Part shown: piece after piece, positions 7,235-16,209 of the stretch
Layout of the letters: each line of letters begins with the position of its first letter
Numbering within the stretch: position 1 is the stretch's first letter
Assembly (NCBI GenBank): GCA_022844345.1
Contig: JALHLU010000001.1
Span: forward strand, 488,138-552,137
Length of the DNA stretch: 64,000 nucleotides
Reading direction: 5' to 3'
From: Hyphomonadaceae bacterium
GTDB taxonomy: Bacteria > Pseudomonadota > Alphaproteobacteria > Caulobacterales > Hyphomonadaceae
Notes under the pieces: model-generated
Told to the model about the DNA's origin: nothing
Database searches by the model: none
The model's input: the letters and a program-made list of their open reading frames with translations, nothing else
Made by a program: the position numbers and the translations under genes

Positions 7235-8882
7235 AGAGCGCCTCCTTGAACGGCGCCTGGCCAACGCGGGACATGGTGTCGATGAATTTCTCGCCGCCGT
7301 CGCGACGCAGCGAGAGATACGTATCGATCACGCGGCGGATGGCCGGCGCGACTTCCTCGTGCCTTAGGCCGGGGCCCTGGATCGTGGCGATGGCAGCCTT
7401 CTCGTCCGCACGACCGCCGAAGAGCACCTGGTAGAATTCCTCGCCCTTCTTGTCGACGCCGAGAATGCCGATATGGCCCACATGGTGGTGGCCGCAGGCA
7501 TTGATGCAGCCCGACACGTTGACGTGCAACGTGCCGACCTCGTCCTCGAATTCAGGATCGGCAAACACCGCCTGGATCTCGTTGGCGACAGAGATCGAGC
7601 GCGCGTTGGAGAGGTTGCAGTAGTCGAGCCCCGGACACGCAATGATGTCCGATCCAAGACCGGCGTTCGAAGCATGCAGGCCAGCCGCCTTGAGCGCTGC
7701 GTAGACTGCAGGCACGTCATCCAGCTTCACATGCGGCAGGACAATGTCCTGCTCATGCGCCACGCGGATATCGTCGAGACCGAAGCGCTCGCCGATGTCG
7801 GCCATCGCACGCATCTGGTCGGAGGTCGCATCCCCCGGCGCCTCGCCCTGCTGCTTCAGCGCGATGTGGGCCGACGCATAGCCCGGCGCGCGATGCGGGC
7901 GCAGATTGTTCTTCGCCCAGCGCGCATGCTCGCGGCTTTCCGACTTGAAGGCCTCGAACGCAGGCGAGGCGGCGGAAAGCATTTCAAACTTCGGCGGTGC
8001 GAAGTAAGCCGTAATGCGATCGATCTCTTCCTGCGGCAGGACGACCTTTTCCCAGCTGTTCTGCGCAGCGAACTCTTCCTCGACCTGGCGCTTGTACTCT
8101 TCAAGCCCAAGCTCGCTCACCAGGATCTTGATGCGCGCCTTGTACTTGTTGTCCCGCCGGCCATGGCGATTGTAGACGCGCATATTGGCTTCGAGATAGC
8201 TGAGCAGGTCTTCCTTCGCGACCCACTCGCGTACCGTCGGCCCCACGAAGGGCGTGCGGCCGAGGCCGCCACCGACGATGAACTCGAAGCCGACCTTGCC
8301 TTCGGCATTCTTCTTCATGTGCAGGCCGATATCGTGCACGCGCACGGCAGCGCGATCCGTCTCGCCCGCCGTCACCGCGATCTTGAACTTGCGCGGGAGG
8401 GACGAGAATTCCGGATGAAAGGTCGACCACTGGCGAATGATCTCGCACCAGGGACGCGGGTCCTCGATCTCGTCGCGGTTGGCGCCGGCGAGGTGATCCG
8501 ACGTCACGTTGCGGATGCAGTTCCCGCTCGTCTGGATGGCATGCATCTCGACGTCTGCCAGCACGTCGAGGACGTCTGGCATGTCGGCGAGCGCGATCCA
8601 GTTGTACTGGACGTTCTGGCGCGTTGTGAAATGCGCATAGCCCTTGTCGTAGACGTCCGCGACCATGGCGAGCTGGCGCATCTTCTTCGCGTTCAGCTGG
8701 CCATAGGGAATCGCCACGCGCAGCATGTAGGCGTGCAGCTGGAGATAGACGCCGTTCTGCAGGCGCAGCGGCTTGAAGTGTTCTTCCTTCAGCTCGCCCT
8801 TGAGCCGACGCTCCACCTGGCCGCGGAACTGCTGCGCGCGCTCCCGGACCAGCGTGTCATCGAACTCGTCGTAACGGTACAT
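7221..8882 (-). CDS. cysI: Nitrite/sulfite reductase (assimilatory, siroheme)
   Basis: 553 aa siroheme-[4Fe-4S] reductase converting sulfite to sulfide with six electrons. It has two ferredoxin-like repeats: an N-terminal half with HFTTRQNVQYNWI and GNCIRNVTSDHLAG, and a C-terminal half with the cluster ligands CPGLDYC and CINACGHHH. The length and lack of a CysJ flavoprotein in the operon suggest a ferredoxin-type electron donor, as usual in alphaproteobacteria. The start codon overlaps the stop of the GST gene by one base. Confidence 0.95.
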   Translation of the reverse strand: MYRYDEFDDTLVRERAQQFRGQVERRLKGELKEEHFKPLRLQNGVYLQLHAYMLRVAIPYGQLNAKKMRQLAMVADVYDKGYAHFTTRQNVQYNWIALADMPDVLDVLADVEMHAIQTSGNCIRNVTSDHLAGANRDEIEDPRPWCEIIRQWSTFHPEFSSLPRKFKIAVTAGETDRAAVRVHDIGLHMKKNAEGKVGFEFIVGGGLGRTPFVGPTVREWVAKEDLLSYLEANMRVYNRHGRRDNKYKARIKILVSELGLEEYKRQVEEEFAAQNSWEKVVLPQEEIDRITAYFAPPKFEMLSAASPAFEAFKSESREHARWAKNNLRPHRAPGYASAHIALKQQGEAPGDATSDQMRAMADIGERFGLDDIRVAHEQDIVLPHVKLDDVPAVYAALKAAGLHASNAGLGSDIIACPGLDYCNLSNARSISVANEIQAVFADPEFEDEVGTLHVNVSGCINACGHHHVGHIGILGVDKKGEEFYQVLFGGRADEKAAIATIQGPGLRHEEVAPAIRRVIDTYLSLRRDGGEKFIDTMSRVGQAPFKEALYAAA

Positions 8883-9514
8883 CAGGCAGCCTTCTTTGCG
8901 TGCTCGATCCCGAGGTCACTCTCGACCCGCGCGATCCAGCGCTGCACGTTGGGGAATTCGGACAGGTCAAAACCGCCCTCGTCCGCCACGCGCGTGTAGG
9001 CCACCAGCGCAATGTCGGCGAGCGTGAGACTGTCGCCGACGAAATAGCTCGAGAAGGTGAGCTGCAGCTCCATGACGCCAAGCGCCCGGCGGCCGCGCGC
9101 GAGAAGCTGGGGATCAAGCTCCTCGTCCGTCATGTTCATGAACTTTTTCCGGAAGCGGCGCACGGCGATATAGGGTTCGTGGCTGTACTGTTCCCAGAAC
9201 AGCCAGCTCATCATTTTCGCTTTCTCGAACGGATCGGCGGGGATCAGCTCACTGCCGCCGCCGATCTCGGCGAGATATAGGATGATAGCGTTCGACTGCG
9301 GCAGGATACGGCCATCGGGCAGGCGCAGCACGGGCACCTGGCCAGACGGGTTCATCGCCATGAAGGCGTCCGATCGCGTGCCGCCCTCGACCACGCTGAT
9401 CTCGACCCAGTCATGATCGATGTCGAGGTATTCAGCGGTCCACTTCGTCTTCAGGCAATTGCCCGAGATTGAATCGCCGTACAGCGTCAGCTTGGTGACC
9501 GAACGGTCTGGCAT
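8882..9514 (-). CDS. Glutathione S-transferase family protein
   Basis: 210 aa with the two GST domains: an N-terminal thioredoxin fold (KLTLYGDSISGNCLK, then NPSGQVPVLRLPDG and LPQSNAIILYLAE) and a C-terminal helical domain with SLTLADIALVAYTRVADEGG. The QSNAI motif binds the gamma-glutamyl part of glutathione. The gene is inserted between the DUF2849 gene and cysI, touching both by one base, which ties it to sulfur assimilation transcriptionally. The exact substrate is unknown. It could handle sulfite- or sulfide-derived thiols, which is inference from position only. Confidence 0.9.
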   Translation of the reverse strand: MPDRSVTKLTLYGDSISGNCLKTKWTAEYLDIDHDWVEISVVEGGTRSDAFMAMNPSGQVPVLRLPDGRILPQSNAIILYLAEIGGGSELIPADPFEKAKMMSWLFWEQYSHEPYIAVRRFRKKFMNMTDEELDPQLLARGRRALGVMELQLTFSSYFVGDSLTLADIALVAYTRVADEGGFDLSEFPNVQRWIARVESDLGIEHAKKAA

Positions 9515-9834
9515 CAGTTGTTCCCCGCCTGCTTGCCGAACATCGGATGATTTGTCGGCCCACGTGCGCGGATGGTTTCGCGGATTGTCTCGCGGCCTGC
9601 AACCTTTCCGTCGGGGGTAACCTGCATGAAATAGGGATCAGACACGCGGGTCTGGTCTTTGGCCGCCCATGCGAGAATGTCGTTTGCGCCAATCCCTGTC
9701 AGCACTTCCGCGTCGGCGAGATCTTCAGACCAGTTGCGGTCCTGCGTCAGATAGACGACGCGGCCCGTGGCGGAGAGCCAGGCCGTAACCACTTTTGGAA
9801 TATCGGGACCGAGCTTTGGACGTTCGGAGCTCAC
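9514..9834 (-). CDS. DUF2849 protein
   Basis: 106 aa protein of the small DUF2849 family, found next to siroheme synthase and sulfite reductase genes in alphaproteobacteria. Typical features are VVTAWLSATGRVVYLTQDR at the N-terminus, a DAEVLTG segment, and a P-Y-F-M-Q-V strand near the middle. Function is unknown. Its start overlaps the cobA-type gene by 4 bp and its last base is shared with the GST start. Confidence 0.9.
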   Translation of the reverse strand: MSSERPKLGPDIPKVVTAWLSATGRVVYLTQDRNWSEDLADAEVLTGIGANDILAWAAKDQTRVSDPYFMQVTPDGKVAGRETIRETIRARGPTNHPMFGKQAGNN

Positions 9835-10679
9835 GAGAACATCCTCCAGAGATCGGTAAGGGATGGTTTCGACTTGACGTCGTTGGCTTCAACCGAGCTG
9901 GCCGGCGTGACGCCGATACTCGCTTTGCGGGCCACGGTCGCCACCTCGCCGATGACCAGAAGCGCGGGGCCCTGGATGCCGGCGGACTGGATGAGCTCAG
10001 CCGCGCGATCGAGCGAGCCAAACACCGCGATCTCGTTTGCCCGCGTCGCATTCTCGACGATGGCGACCGGCGTTGCGGGGTGCCGCCCCGCAACGATCAG
10101 GCGTGCGGCGATCATGCCGGCCGTGCCGACGCCCATGAAAACCACGACGGTCTGGTTGGGCCGCGCGAGGTAGGCCCAGTCGAGATCGGGCTCCTTGCCG
10201 AGCGCGGCATGGCCCGTGACGAATGTCACCGATTGCGCAACATCGCGATGGGTCAGCGGAACCTGCAGGGAGGCTGCGGCGCCGAGCGCGGAGGAGATGC
10301 CGGGCACGACGCCGACTTCGACACCTGCTTCGCGCAGGGCTTCGACTTCTTCCCCGCCACGGCCGAAGATGAAGGGATCGCCGCCCTTGAGGCGTACGAC
10401 GCGTTTGCCAGCCTGGGCCGCCGCGATCATGCGGCGATGAATCTCGTCCTGCGGGACGGAGTGCTCGCCCTTCGACTTGCCGACCGGAACAATTTCGGCT
10501 GACGCTGGGATCAGGTCGAGCACGCCCTTGCCGACCAGCCGGTCCACGAACACGACATCGGCGGACGCGATCTCGCGAACGGCGCGAACCGTCAGCAGGT
10601 CCGGATCGCCCGGTCCGGCCCCCACGAGCACGACATGCCCGTATCGAGAATTTTTCGAGGGTCCGGACGGGCCGGTCAT
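9831..10679 (-). CDS. cobA: Uroporphyrinogen-III C-methyltransferase (siroheme synthesis)
   Basis: 282 aa SUMT that makes precorrin-2 from uroporphyrinogen III with two S-adenosylmethionine. Motifs are VGAGPGDPDLLTVRA near the N-terminus, VFVDRLVGKGVLDL, RLKGGDPFIFGRGGEE and VVPGISSALGAAASLQVPLTHR. It is only the methyltransferase domain, with no CysG-type Rossmann dehydrogenase/ferrochelatase part, so oxidation and iron insertion must be encoded elsewhere. First gene of the sulfite operon and therefore the supplier of siroheme for CysI. The region upstream is shared with a divergent LysR gene. Confidence 0.93.
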   Translation of the reverse strand: MTGPSGPSKNSRYGHVVLVGAGPGDPDLLTVRAVREIASADVVFVDRLVGKGVLDLIPASAEIVPVGKSKGEHSVPQDEIHRRMIAAAQAGKRVVRLKGGDPFIFGRGGEEVEALREAGVEVGVVPGISSALGAAASLQVPLTHRDVAQSVTFVTGHAALGKEPDLDWAYLARPNQTVVVFMGVGTAGMIAARLIVAGRHPATPVAIVENATRANEIAVFGSLDRAAELIQSAGIQGPALLVIGEVATVARKASIGVTPASSVEANDVKSKPSLTDLWRMFS

Positions 10680-10837
10680 CTGTTCGCCCTTTAGTTTTTC
10701 TTACGCCCGCGCATATAACACACGGAACGCCAGGGGGTGACCCAAGCGCTTGTCCTAATGTCGGCAAATGGCCGGATAGCGGGTTCAGCGCAATGGACCA
10801 TTCCTAAGCCCAAGCATTAGTCGCCCTCACCACCAAA

Positions 10838-11788
10838 ATGACGGGGAAACTGCCGCAAATGGCCCAGGAAGAACGCCTCCCCGCCCTGAACGCCCTGCGC
10901 GCCTTCGAGGCCGCGGCCCGTCACCTGTCATTCACGCGGGCGGCGGAGGAGCTGAACGTCACGCCGGGCGCCATTTCCCAGCAGATCCGGCAGCTTGAGG
11001 AATTTGCCGGCGCCCCGCTTTTCCGGCGCACCGGACGGCAGGTCCTGCTCACCGACGCGGGCCAGGCCGCCCTTCCCCTGCTGACCAACGCTTTCGAGAT
11101 GATGGCCGAGGCCGTGCACCACATGCGGGCCCCGGCGCGGCGCGACCGGCTGATGGTGTCCTCCGCCCCGTCCTTCGCTGCGAAGTGGCTGGCCCCGAGG
11201 CTGGAGAAGTTCCAGGGCCTGAACCCGGAGGCCGAGGTGTGGGTCTCGGCTGATCTTGCCATGACCGACTTCAACCACTCCGACATCGACCTCGCCCTGC
11301 GCTATGGCAAGGGGACCTATGAGGGCCTGCGCTCGGAAAAGATCATGTCGGAGTCGGTGCTGCCGGTGTGCTCGCCGGACCTTATGGCGGGGCCGCACCC
11401 GCTGCGCTCGCCGGCCGACCTTGCCCATCACGTTCTGTTGCACGACGAGAGCCCGGAGAACGATCCGTCCCGGCCCGACTGGAATTCATGGCTGAAGGCG
11501 CGCGGCGTCACGACCGTCGATGGCAATCGGGGCCCGCGCCTAACGCAGTCATCTCTGGTCGTCGAAGCAGCGGCAGCGGGCCGCGGCGTGGCGTTGGCGA
11601 AATTCGCGATCGCATCAGGCGACCTCGAGCGCGGCCGCCTGATTGCGCCTTTTGCCGATGGCGCATCCGATCTCGAATTCGCCTACTGGATCGTCTACCC
11701 GAAGTGGCGCACGCCCTCGAAACTGGCGCGCACTTTCATGGCGTGGCTGAAGTCCGAGGCGCAGGCGGGGGAAGTCACGGGGGTCTGA
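10838..11788 (+). CDS. LysR-family regulator, GcvA-like
   Basis: 316 aa. The winged helix-turn-helix is at residues 14-75 (LPALNALRAFEAAARHLSF, RAAEELNVTPGAISQQIRQLE), in the subgroup annotated as GcvA-like because of the PALNALRAFEAA start. A periplasmic-binding-like effector domain follows (SSAPSFAAKWLAPRLEKF, DIDLALRYGKG). It is divergent from the sulfite operon with 158 bp between them and so is a candidate regulator of that operon, though GcvA-like regulators control many other things. Its stop overlaps the next start by one base (TGATG). Confidence 0.9.
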   Translation: MTGKLPQMAQEERLPALNALRAFEAAARHLSFTRAAEELNVTPGAISQQIRQLEEFAGAPLFRRTGRQVLLTDAGQAALPLLTNAFEMMAEAVHHMRAPARRDRLMVSSAPSFAAKWLAPRLEKFQGLNPEAEVWVSADLAMTDFNHSDIDLALRYGKGTYEGLRSEKIMSESVLPVCSPDLMAGPHPLRSPADLAHHVLLHDESPENDPSRPDWNSWLKARGVTTVDGNRGPRLTQSSLVVEAAAAGRGVALAKFAIASGDLERGRLIAPFADGASDLEFAYWIVYPKWRTPSKLARTFMAWLKSEAQAGEVTGV

Positions 11789-12207
11789 TGCGCGGCGCAC
11801 CGGTTGCGAGTACGGTCGATGAATGGCTGAAGCAGCTCGCGCCTGATCAGCGCGTGGCGCTGGAGAAGCTGCGCGTACAGATCAGGGCAGCGGCGCCGGG
11901 GGCAGAGGAAGTCATCTCCTACGGCCAGCCGACTTTCATACTGCACGGCCATCTCGTGGGCTTCGGCGCGTTCAAGAAGCATCTGAGCTTCTTCCCGATG
12001 ATCTCCGTGGTTATCGATCAGAATGCTGATGCGCTGGCTGGCTTCGTCACATCGAAAGGCACGATCCAGTTTACCCCGGACAAGCCGATACCGGCGGCGA
12101 TGGTGAAGAAGATCGTGAAGGCGCGGATTGCGCAGAACCTCGAAGTGACCAGCGAGCGCGCGGCGGCGAAGACGGCGAAGACAGCAAAGCCGCGGGCCAA
12201 GAAGTAG
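11788..12207 (+). CDS. DUF1801 protein
   Basis: 139 aa. The DUF1801/YdhG-like fold is recognised by VDEWLKQLAP, VISYGQPTFI, LVGFGAFKKHLSFFPM and GTIQFTPDKPIP. Family members are small cytoplasmic proteins of unknown biochemical role, related to the iron chaperone frataxin-like fold. The basic C-terminus is an AKTAK repeat, which is common for this family and suggests nucleic-acid or surface binding. Translationally coupled to the LysR gene by a one-base overlap. Confidence 0.88.
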   Translation: MRGAPVASTVDEWLKQLAPDQRVALEKLRVQIRAAAPGAEEVISYGQPTFILHGHLVGFGAFKKHLSFFPMISVVIDQNADALAGFVTSKGTIQFTPDKPIPAAMVKKIVKARIAQNLEVTSERAAAKTAKTAKPRAKK

Positions 12208-12210
12208 CGA

Positions 12211-12945
12211 TCAGAACTTCACCGCAGGCAGGCTGTGAAAAGCCTGTTTCAGGGATTGGGCCCACGAGTCGCTGATCTGGCGGAATTCCTTGTGGTCACT
12301 TTCGATGCGCTGGGCCTTGGCCTTGAACTCGCCAGCCGGGATCACGCACAGATCGAGCGGCATGCCGACGGATAGGTTCGAGCGGAGCGTCGAATCCATC
12401 GAGACGAGGACAGCCTTCACGGCATCGTCGATCGACGTGTCGGGACGGATGACGCGGTCGAGGATCGGCTTGCCATACTTGTGCTCGCCGATCTGGAGAT
12501 AGGGCGTGTCGTCATAGGCTTCGATGAAATTGCCGGCGGTGTAGACCAGGAAGAGACGAAGCTCGCCGCCCTTTCTCTGCCCGGCCATGATGATGGTTGC
12601 GTCGGCCGCTGCGCCCTGCGCCTCGATCTCGGCGCGGTCGCGCTTCTGGACTTCGCGCATCGCCTCACCGACCAGCTGGGCGCCGCGATAGAGCGTATCG
12701 CAGGTCATCAGGCTTTCGATTTCTGGATCGGTCTTGCTGTGCTTGATCGCCGCCCCAAGCTTGGTGATGACGCCCTGCGTGATGCCGAGATTGCCGGCGC
12801 ACATCAGGGCGACAACGCGCTCGCCCGGCTCTTCAAATACGAACATCTTGCGGAAGCGCGCGATGTTGTCGACGCCCGCATTGGTGCGGGTGTCCGACAG
12901 CAGCACGAGGCCAGCCTTGAGCTTGAGGCCAACGCAGTAGGTCAT
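12211..12945 (-). CDS. anbu: Anbu (proteasome-like peptidase, HslV relative)
   Basis: 244 aa Ntn-hydrolase of the Anbu/bacterial proteasome homologue type. It begins MTYCVGLKL, which places Thr at position 2 as the expected N-terminal nucleophile, followed by LLSDTRTNAGVDNI. Conserved parts include ALMCAGNLGITQ and TLRSNLSVGMPLDL. Anbu genes are typically clustered with transglutaminase, alpha-E and circularly permuted ATP-grasp genes, exactly as here (upstream neighbours in the operon). The proposed role is cleavage of peptides or tags made by the neighbouring ligase. It is the distal gene of the four. Confidence 0.93.
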   Translation of the reverse strand: MTYCVGLKLKAGLVLLSDTRTNAGVDNIARFRKMFVFEEPGERVVALMCAGNLGITQGVITKLGAAIKHSKTDPEIESLMTCDTLYRGAQLVGEAMREVQKRDRAEIEAQGAAADATIIMAGQRKGGELRLFLVYTAGNFIEAYDDTPYLQIGEHKYGKPILDRVIRPDTSIDDAVKAVLVSMDSTLRSNLSVGMPLDLCVIPAGEFKAKAQRIESDHKEFRQISDSWAQSLKQAFHSLPAVKF

Positions 12946-12996
12946 ATCCGTCCCAATTCCCCGGCGGCTCTTGTGTTCCGGCTCATAGCGGCCCCG

Positions 12997-13851
12997 CTAT
13001 TGCTGCGTCTGGCCCTGTGTATTGTTTTCCTGGCCGCCTTGATTCTGAGACTGCACCTGCATCTGGCCGATGTCGACCGAGGCGCTAAGCCGCTCCTTCG
13101 ACCCGCCGAGCACATTGCCCCGGATCGGGGCGGCGTCGGCCGCATCAAGGCCGCAGCCGAGGCGGACATAGCGGTCGGTAGGACACAAACGGTTGGCCGG
13201 ATCGAACCCGACCCAGCCGATATCGGGCACGAACGCTTCCGCCCAGGCGTGCGTTTCGGTGGGTTTCTCCTCAAGGGCGAGCAGGTATCCGACAACATAG
13301 CGTGCGGGAACTCGCAAGCTGCGGGCCGCGGCGAGGAAGACATGGGCGTGGTCCTGGCACACGCCCTGCCCGGCCTTCAGCGCCTGGGCGGCAGTGGTGT
13401 GCGAGACGGTGGAACCCGGCTTGTATTCGATGGCGTCGGCGACGGCGTTGAACAGGCTGTGCAGACGATCAAGCGGTGTTGCGCCCGAGACGCCCGCCGC
13501 CAGCGCGTCGATCTTCTTGTCGGTTTCGGTGAGAGGGGTTGTGCGGAGGAAGACTGCGGGGCGAACAGCCTCGCGCAGGCCGCGCACCACGCCGGCGGTA
13601 TCCTGCGTCTCGATCTCGCCTTCGGCCACGACTGCGATTTCGTCTCCCGCGCCATGGCAGGTCCAGATCGCTTCGCGGTCGGCGGTCGCCGTGGTGAGAA
13701 GGGCCTGCAGCGGCTGGCCGTTTACCGACACGGTCCACGCATGCACGCGCTGGCCATCGAAGGATGGCGGGAAGAGCCGGACGCGAAGCGCGCACCGCTC
13801 CGCAGGCGGATCGTAGGAGTAGGTCGTGGCGTGGCGGATTGTGAGACGCAT
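12997..13851 (-). CDS. Transglutaminase-like cysteine protease, locus 1
   Basis: 284 aa with an N-terminal beta domain (MRLTIRHATTYSYDPPAE, the bacterial transglutaminase-like N-terminal region) and a transglutaminase core. The catalytic triad is visible: Cys in GQGVCQDHAH (about 165), His in ETHAWAEAF (about 200) and Asp in GFDPAN (about 215). The C-terminus is a Gln/Asn-rich tail. No signal peptide. In this operon context such proteins are thought to hydrolyse or form isopeptide bonds on peptides handled by the ATP-grasp partner; this is from literature on the family, not visible here. Confidence 0.92.
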   Translation of the reverse strand: MRLTIRHATTYSYDPPAERCALRVRLFPPSFDGQRVHAWTVSVNGQPLQALLTTATADREAIWTCHGAGDEIAVVAEGEIETQDTAGVVRGLREAVRPAVFLRTTPLTETDKKIDALAAGVSGATPLDRLHSLFNAVADAIEYKPGSTVSHTTAAQALKAGQGVCQDHAHVFLAAARSLRVPARYVVGYLLALEEKPTETHAWAEAFVPDIGWVGFDPANRLCPTDRYVRLGCGLDAADAAPIRGNVLGGSKERLSASVDIGQMQVQSQNQGGQENNTQGQTQQ

Positions 13852-13868
13852 GAAACTTCGACCGGACC

Positions 13869-14798
13869 CTAGAAGTGATACGCCTTGCTGATTTCGGACG
13901 ACAGGCGCCGCGTCGTTCCGATGGCGTCTGATACGAACTCGTGAAGCCCGCTCTGGAACAGCTCCTCGATGCCGATCCTGTCGAGACGTTCGACCATCTC
14001 GCTGGCGACCAGCTGCGGCGAGCTCTTTTCGCCGTAGAGATCGGCAAGATCATCAAGGAAGCGCTTGATCGACCGGTAGCAGTAGGACACCGAGCGCGGG
14101 AATATCCCGTTGAGAATGAGGAAGTCGGCAATGCCCCAGGGCGTGTAGTCGCCTTTGTAGACGTGGTGATAGGCGCGCAGGGCCGAGGTGGCGCGCAGCA
14201 CGCTGGTCCACTGGTGATAATCGCGGCCGCCGCCGACCACATCGGTTTCGGGCAGCAGCACATAGTATTTCACGTCGAGCAGGCGAAGGGTCATGTCGGC
14301 GCGTTCGATCAGCCCGCCCATGCGCAGGAAGTAGTAGCCGTCATTGCGCAGCAGCGAGATTTCCGAGGCGCCGCGGAACGCCGCCGTGCGGTTTTTCGTC
14401 CACTCGAGCAGGGTCGGCAGATTCTTGAGCGCGGTCTCGGCGTCCATCTGGCCGAGCTGACGCCAGCCGTCGTTGAGGGCTTCCCACATGTCCTGGGTCA
14501 GCGCCGTGCGGATAGCGCGGCCATTGGCTCGGGCCGAGTTGAGGCATGAGCGGATCGAGGAGGCATTGTCCGGATCGAGCAGAAGGCGTTGCACGACGGC
14601 GGAGGCGTTTAGCCGCTCCTCGCCCGCGATGTCGGGCGCCGAACCGGAAGCTGCGGCGACCGAGCGCCATTCCTCCATCTCGTTCGAGCCGGGCAGCATC
14701 GCCATGCGATAGCCCATCTCGATCAGGCGCGCGGTCGCATCCGCACGCTCCATGTAGCGGCCCATCCAGAACAGGTTTTCTGCGGTGCGGCTCAGCAT
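13869..14798 (-). CDS. Alpha-E domain protein, locus 1
   Basis: 309 aa, almost entirely helical. The Alpha-E family mark is the N-terminal RTAENLFWMGRYMERAD, and later ALTQDMWEALNDGW, RMGGLIERADMTLRLLDVKYY and SALRAYHHVYKG occur. Alpha-E domains accompany circularly permuted ATP-grasp ligases and are thought to act as partner or regulatory subunits. In locus 2 of this window the same domain is fused to the ligase (52717-55116), which supports a direct partnership. It starts 5 bp after the ligase gene. Confidence 0.93.
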   Translation of the reverse strand: MLSRTAENLFWMGRYMERADATARLIEMGYRMAMLPGSNEMEEWRSVAAASGSAPDIAGEERLNASAVVQRLLLDPDNASSIRSCLNSARANGRAIRTALTQDMWEALNDGWRQLGQMDAETALKNLPTLLEWTKNRTAAFRGASEISLLRNDGYYFLRMGGLIERADMTLRLLDVKYYVLLPETDVVGGGRDYHQWTSVLRATSALRAYHHVYKGDYTPWGIADFLILNGIFPRSVSYCYRSIKRFLDDLADLYGEKSSPQLVASEMVERLDRIGIEELFQSGLHEFVSDAIGTTRRLSSEISKAYHF

Positions 14799-14802
14799 GG
14801 CA

Positions 14803-16209
14803 TCAATCCGCCAATATCCATGTGTCCTTCACCCCGCCGCCCTGGGAGGAGTTCACGACGAGCGAGCCCTTCTTCAGCGCGACCCGCGTGAGGCCGCCGG
14901 GCGTCAGGCGGATTTCCTTGCCGACGAGGCAGTAGGGACGGAAGTCGACGTGGCGATCCTCGATGCCCGCCTCACCAAGGATCGGCGCGGTGGAGAGGTC
15001 GAGCGTCGGCTGGGCGATGAACTCGGACGGGTTCGCCTTGATCTTGGCGCGGAAGGCCTCGATCTCCTTCTTCGATGCGTGCGGGCCGATCAGCATGCCA
15101 TAGCCGCCGGAGCCGTGGACGCGCTTGATGACGAGGTCCTTCAGGTTGTCGAGCACATATTTGAGATCGTCGGGCGCAGCACAGCGCCAGGTCTGCACGT
15201 TTTCGAGGATCGGCTTTTCGCCGAGATAGAATTTGATCATGTCCGGCACGAATACATAGATCGCCTTGTCGTCGGCGACGCCCGCGCCGGGGGCCGAGCA
15301 CAGCGTGACGCCGCCCGAACGATAGACATTGAACAGGCCCGGCACGCCCAGCAGCGAATCCGCCTTGAAGGTGAGCGGGTCGATATAGGTGTCGTCGATC
15401 CGGCGGTAGATCACGTCCACCCGCTGGGGTCCGCGCGTGGTGCGCATCCAGCACAGGCCGTTCTCCACAAACAGATCCTGAGGTTCGACCAGTTCGATGC
15501 CCATCAGGTCGGCGAGGAAGGAGTGCTCGTAATAGGCCGAGTTGAGCGAGCCGGGCGTCAGCAGAACGACCGTGGGGTCATCATCGCACTTGATCGGGGC
15601 GACTTCCTCGAGCGTCTTCTTGAGCTGGCTCGGATAGCTGTCAACGCTTTCGACGATGCCGGCATGGAAGAGCTCCGGGAACATGCGCATCATGATCTCG
15701 CGGTTCTCGAGCATGTAGGACACGCCCGACGGGGTCCGGCAGTTGTCTTCCAGCACCTGGAACCTGTCGCCATCGGTGCGGACAATATCCACGCCGACGA
15801 TGTGGCTGTAGACGCGGCCCGGCGGGTCGACGCCGATCATTTCCGGCAGGAAGGCTTCGTTCTGGTAGACCAGCTCTTCCGGGATGACGCCGGCGCGCAG
15901 GATCTCGCCGCGATGATAGACGTCATACAGGAAGGCGTTGAGGGCGCGGGAGCGCTGCTTGATGCCGCGCGAAAGCTTGCGCCATTCCGAGGCGCCGAAG
16001 ACGCGGGGGATGAGGTCGAACGGGATGAGGCGCTCGGGGTCGCCGCCCTCGCCATAGACGGCGAAGGTGATGCCGATCTTGCGGAATATGGCCTCGGCCT
16101 CGCTCTGGCGCAGGGCGAGGCGGTCAATTCCGGTGGCGTTGATCCACTCGGACACCTTTTCATAGGGGGCCCGGATCGAACGGTCGTCGGAGAACATTTC
16201 GTTGAACAT
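14803..16209 (-). CDS. Circularly permuted ATP-grasp ligase, locus 1
   Basis: 468 aa. It belongs to the CP_ATPgrasp family (also DUF404/DUF407), predicted COOH-NH2 ligases. Recognisable blocks are FNAFLYDVYHRGEILRAGVIP-like (NAFLYDVYHRGEIL), GRVYSHIVGVDIVR, FQVLEDNCRTPSGVSYMLENR, LLTPGSLNSAYYEHSFLADLMGI split over 15 residues, and VIKRVHGSGGYGMLIG near the C-terminus. LEDN and KRVHGSGGYG are the expected metal- and ATP-contact regions. First gene of the four-gene locus, facing a divergent PAP2 gene across 282 bp. Confidence 0.93.
   Translation of the reverse strand: MFNEMFSDDRSIRAPYEKVSEWINATGIDRLALRQSEAEAIFRKIGITFAVYGEGGDPERLIPFDLIPRVFGASEWRKLSRGIKQRSRALNAFLYDVYHRGEILRAGVIPEELVYQNEAFLPEMIGVDPPGRVYSHIVGVDIVRTDGDRFQVLEDNCRTPSGVSYMLENREIMMRMFPELFHAGIVESVDSYPSQLKKTLEEVAPIKCDDDPTVVLLTPGSLNSAYYEHSFLADLMGIELVEPQDLFVENGLCWMRTTRGPQRVDVIYRRIDDTYIDPLTFKADSLLGVPGLFNVYRSGGVTLCSAPGAGVADDKAIYVFVPDMIKFYLGEKPILENVQTWRCAAPDDLKYVLDNLKDLVIKRVHGSGGYGMLIGPHASKKEIEAFRAKIKANPSEFIAQPTLDLSTAPILGEAGIEDRHVDFRPYCLVGKEIRLTPGGLTRVALKKGSLVVNSSQGGGVKDTWILAD

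Noticed and set aside
7473-8999. Plus-strand open frame of about 508 codons
   Set aside because: It is antisense to cysI; the sense strand carries the complete siroheme/cluster motifs.
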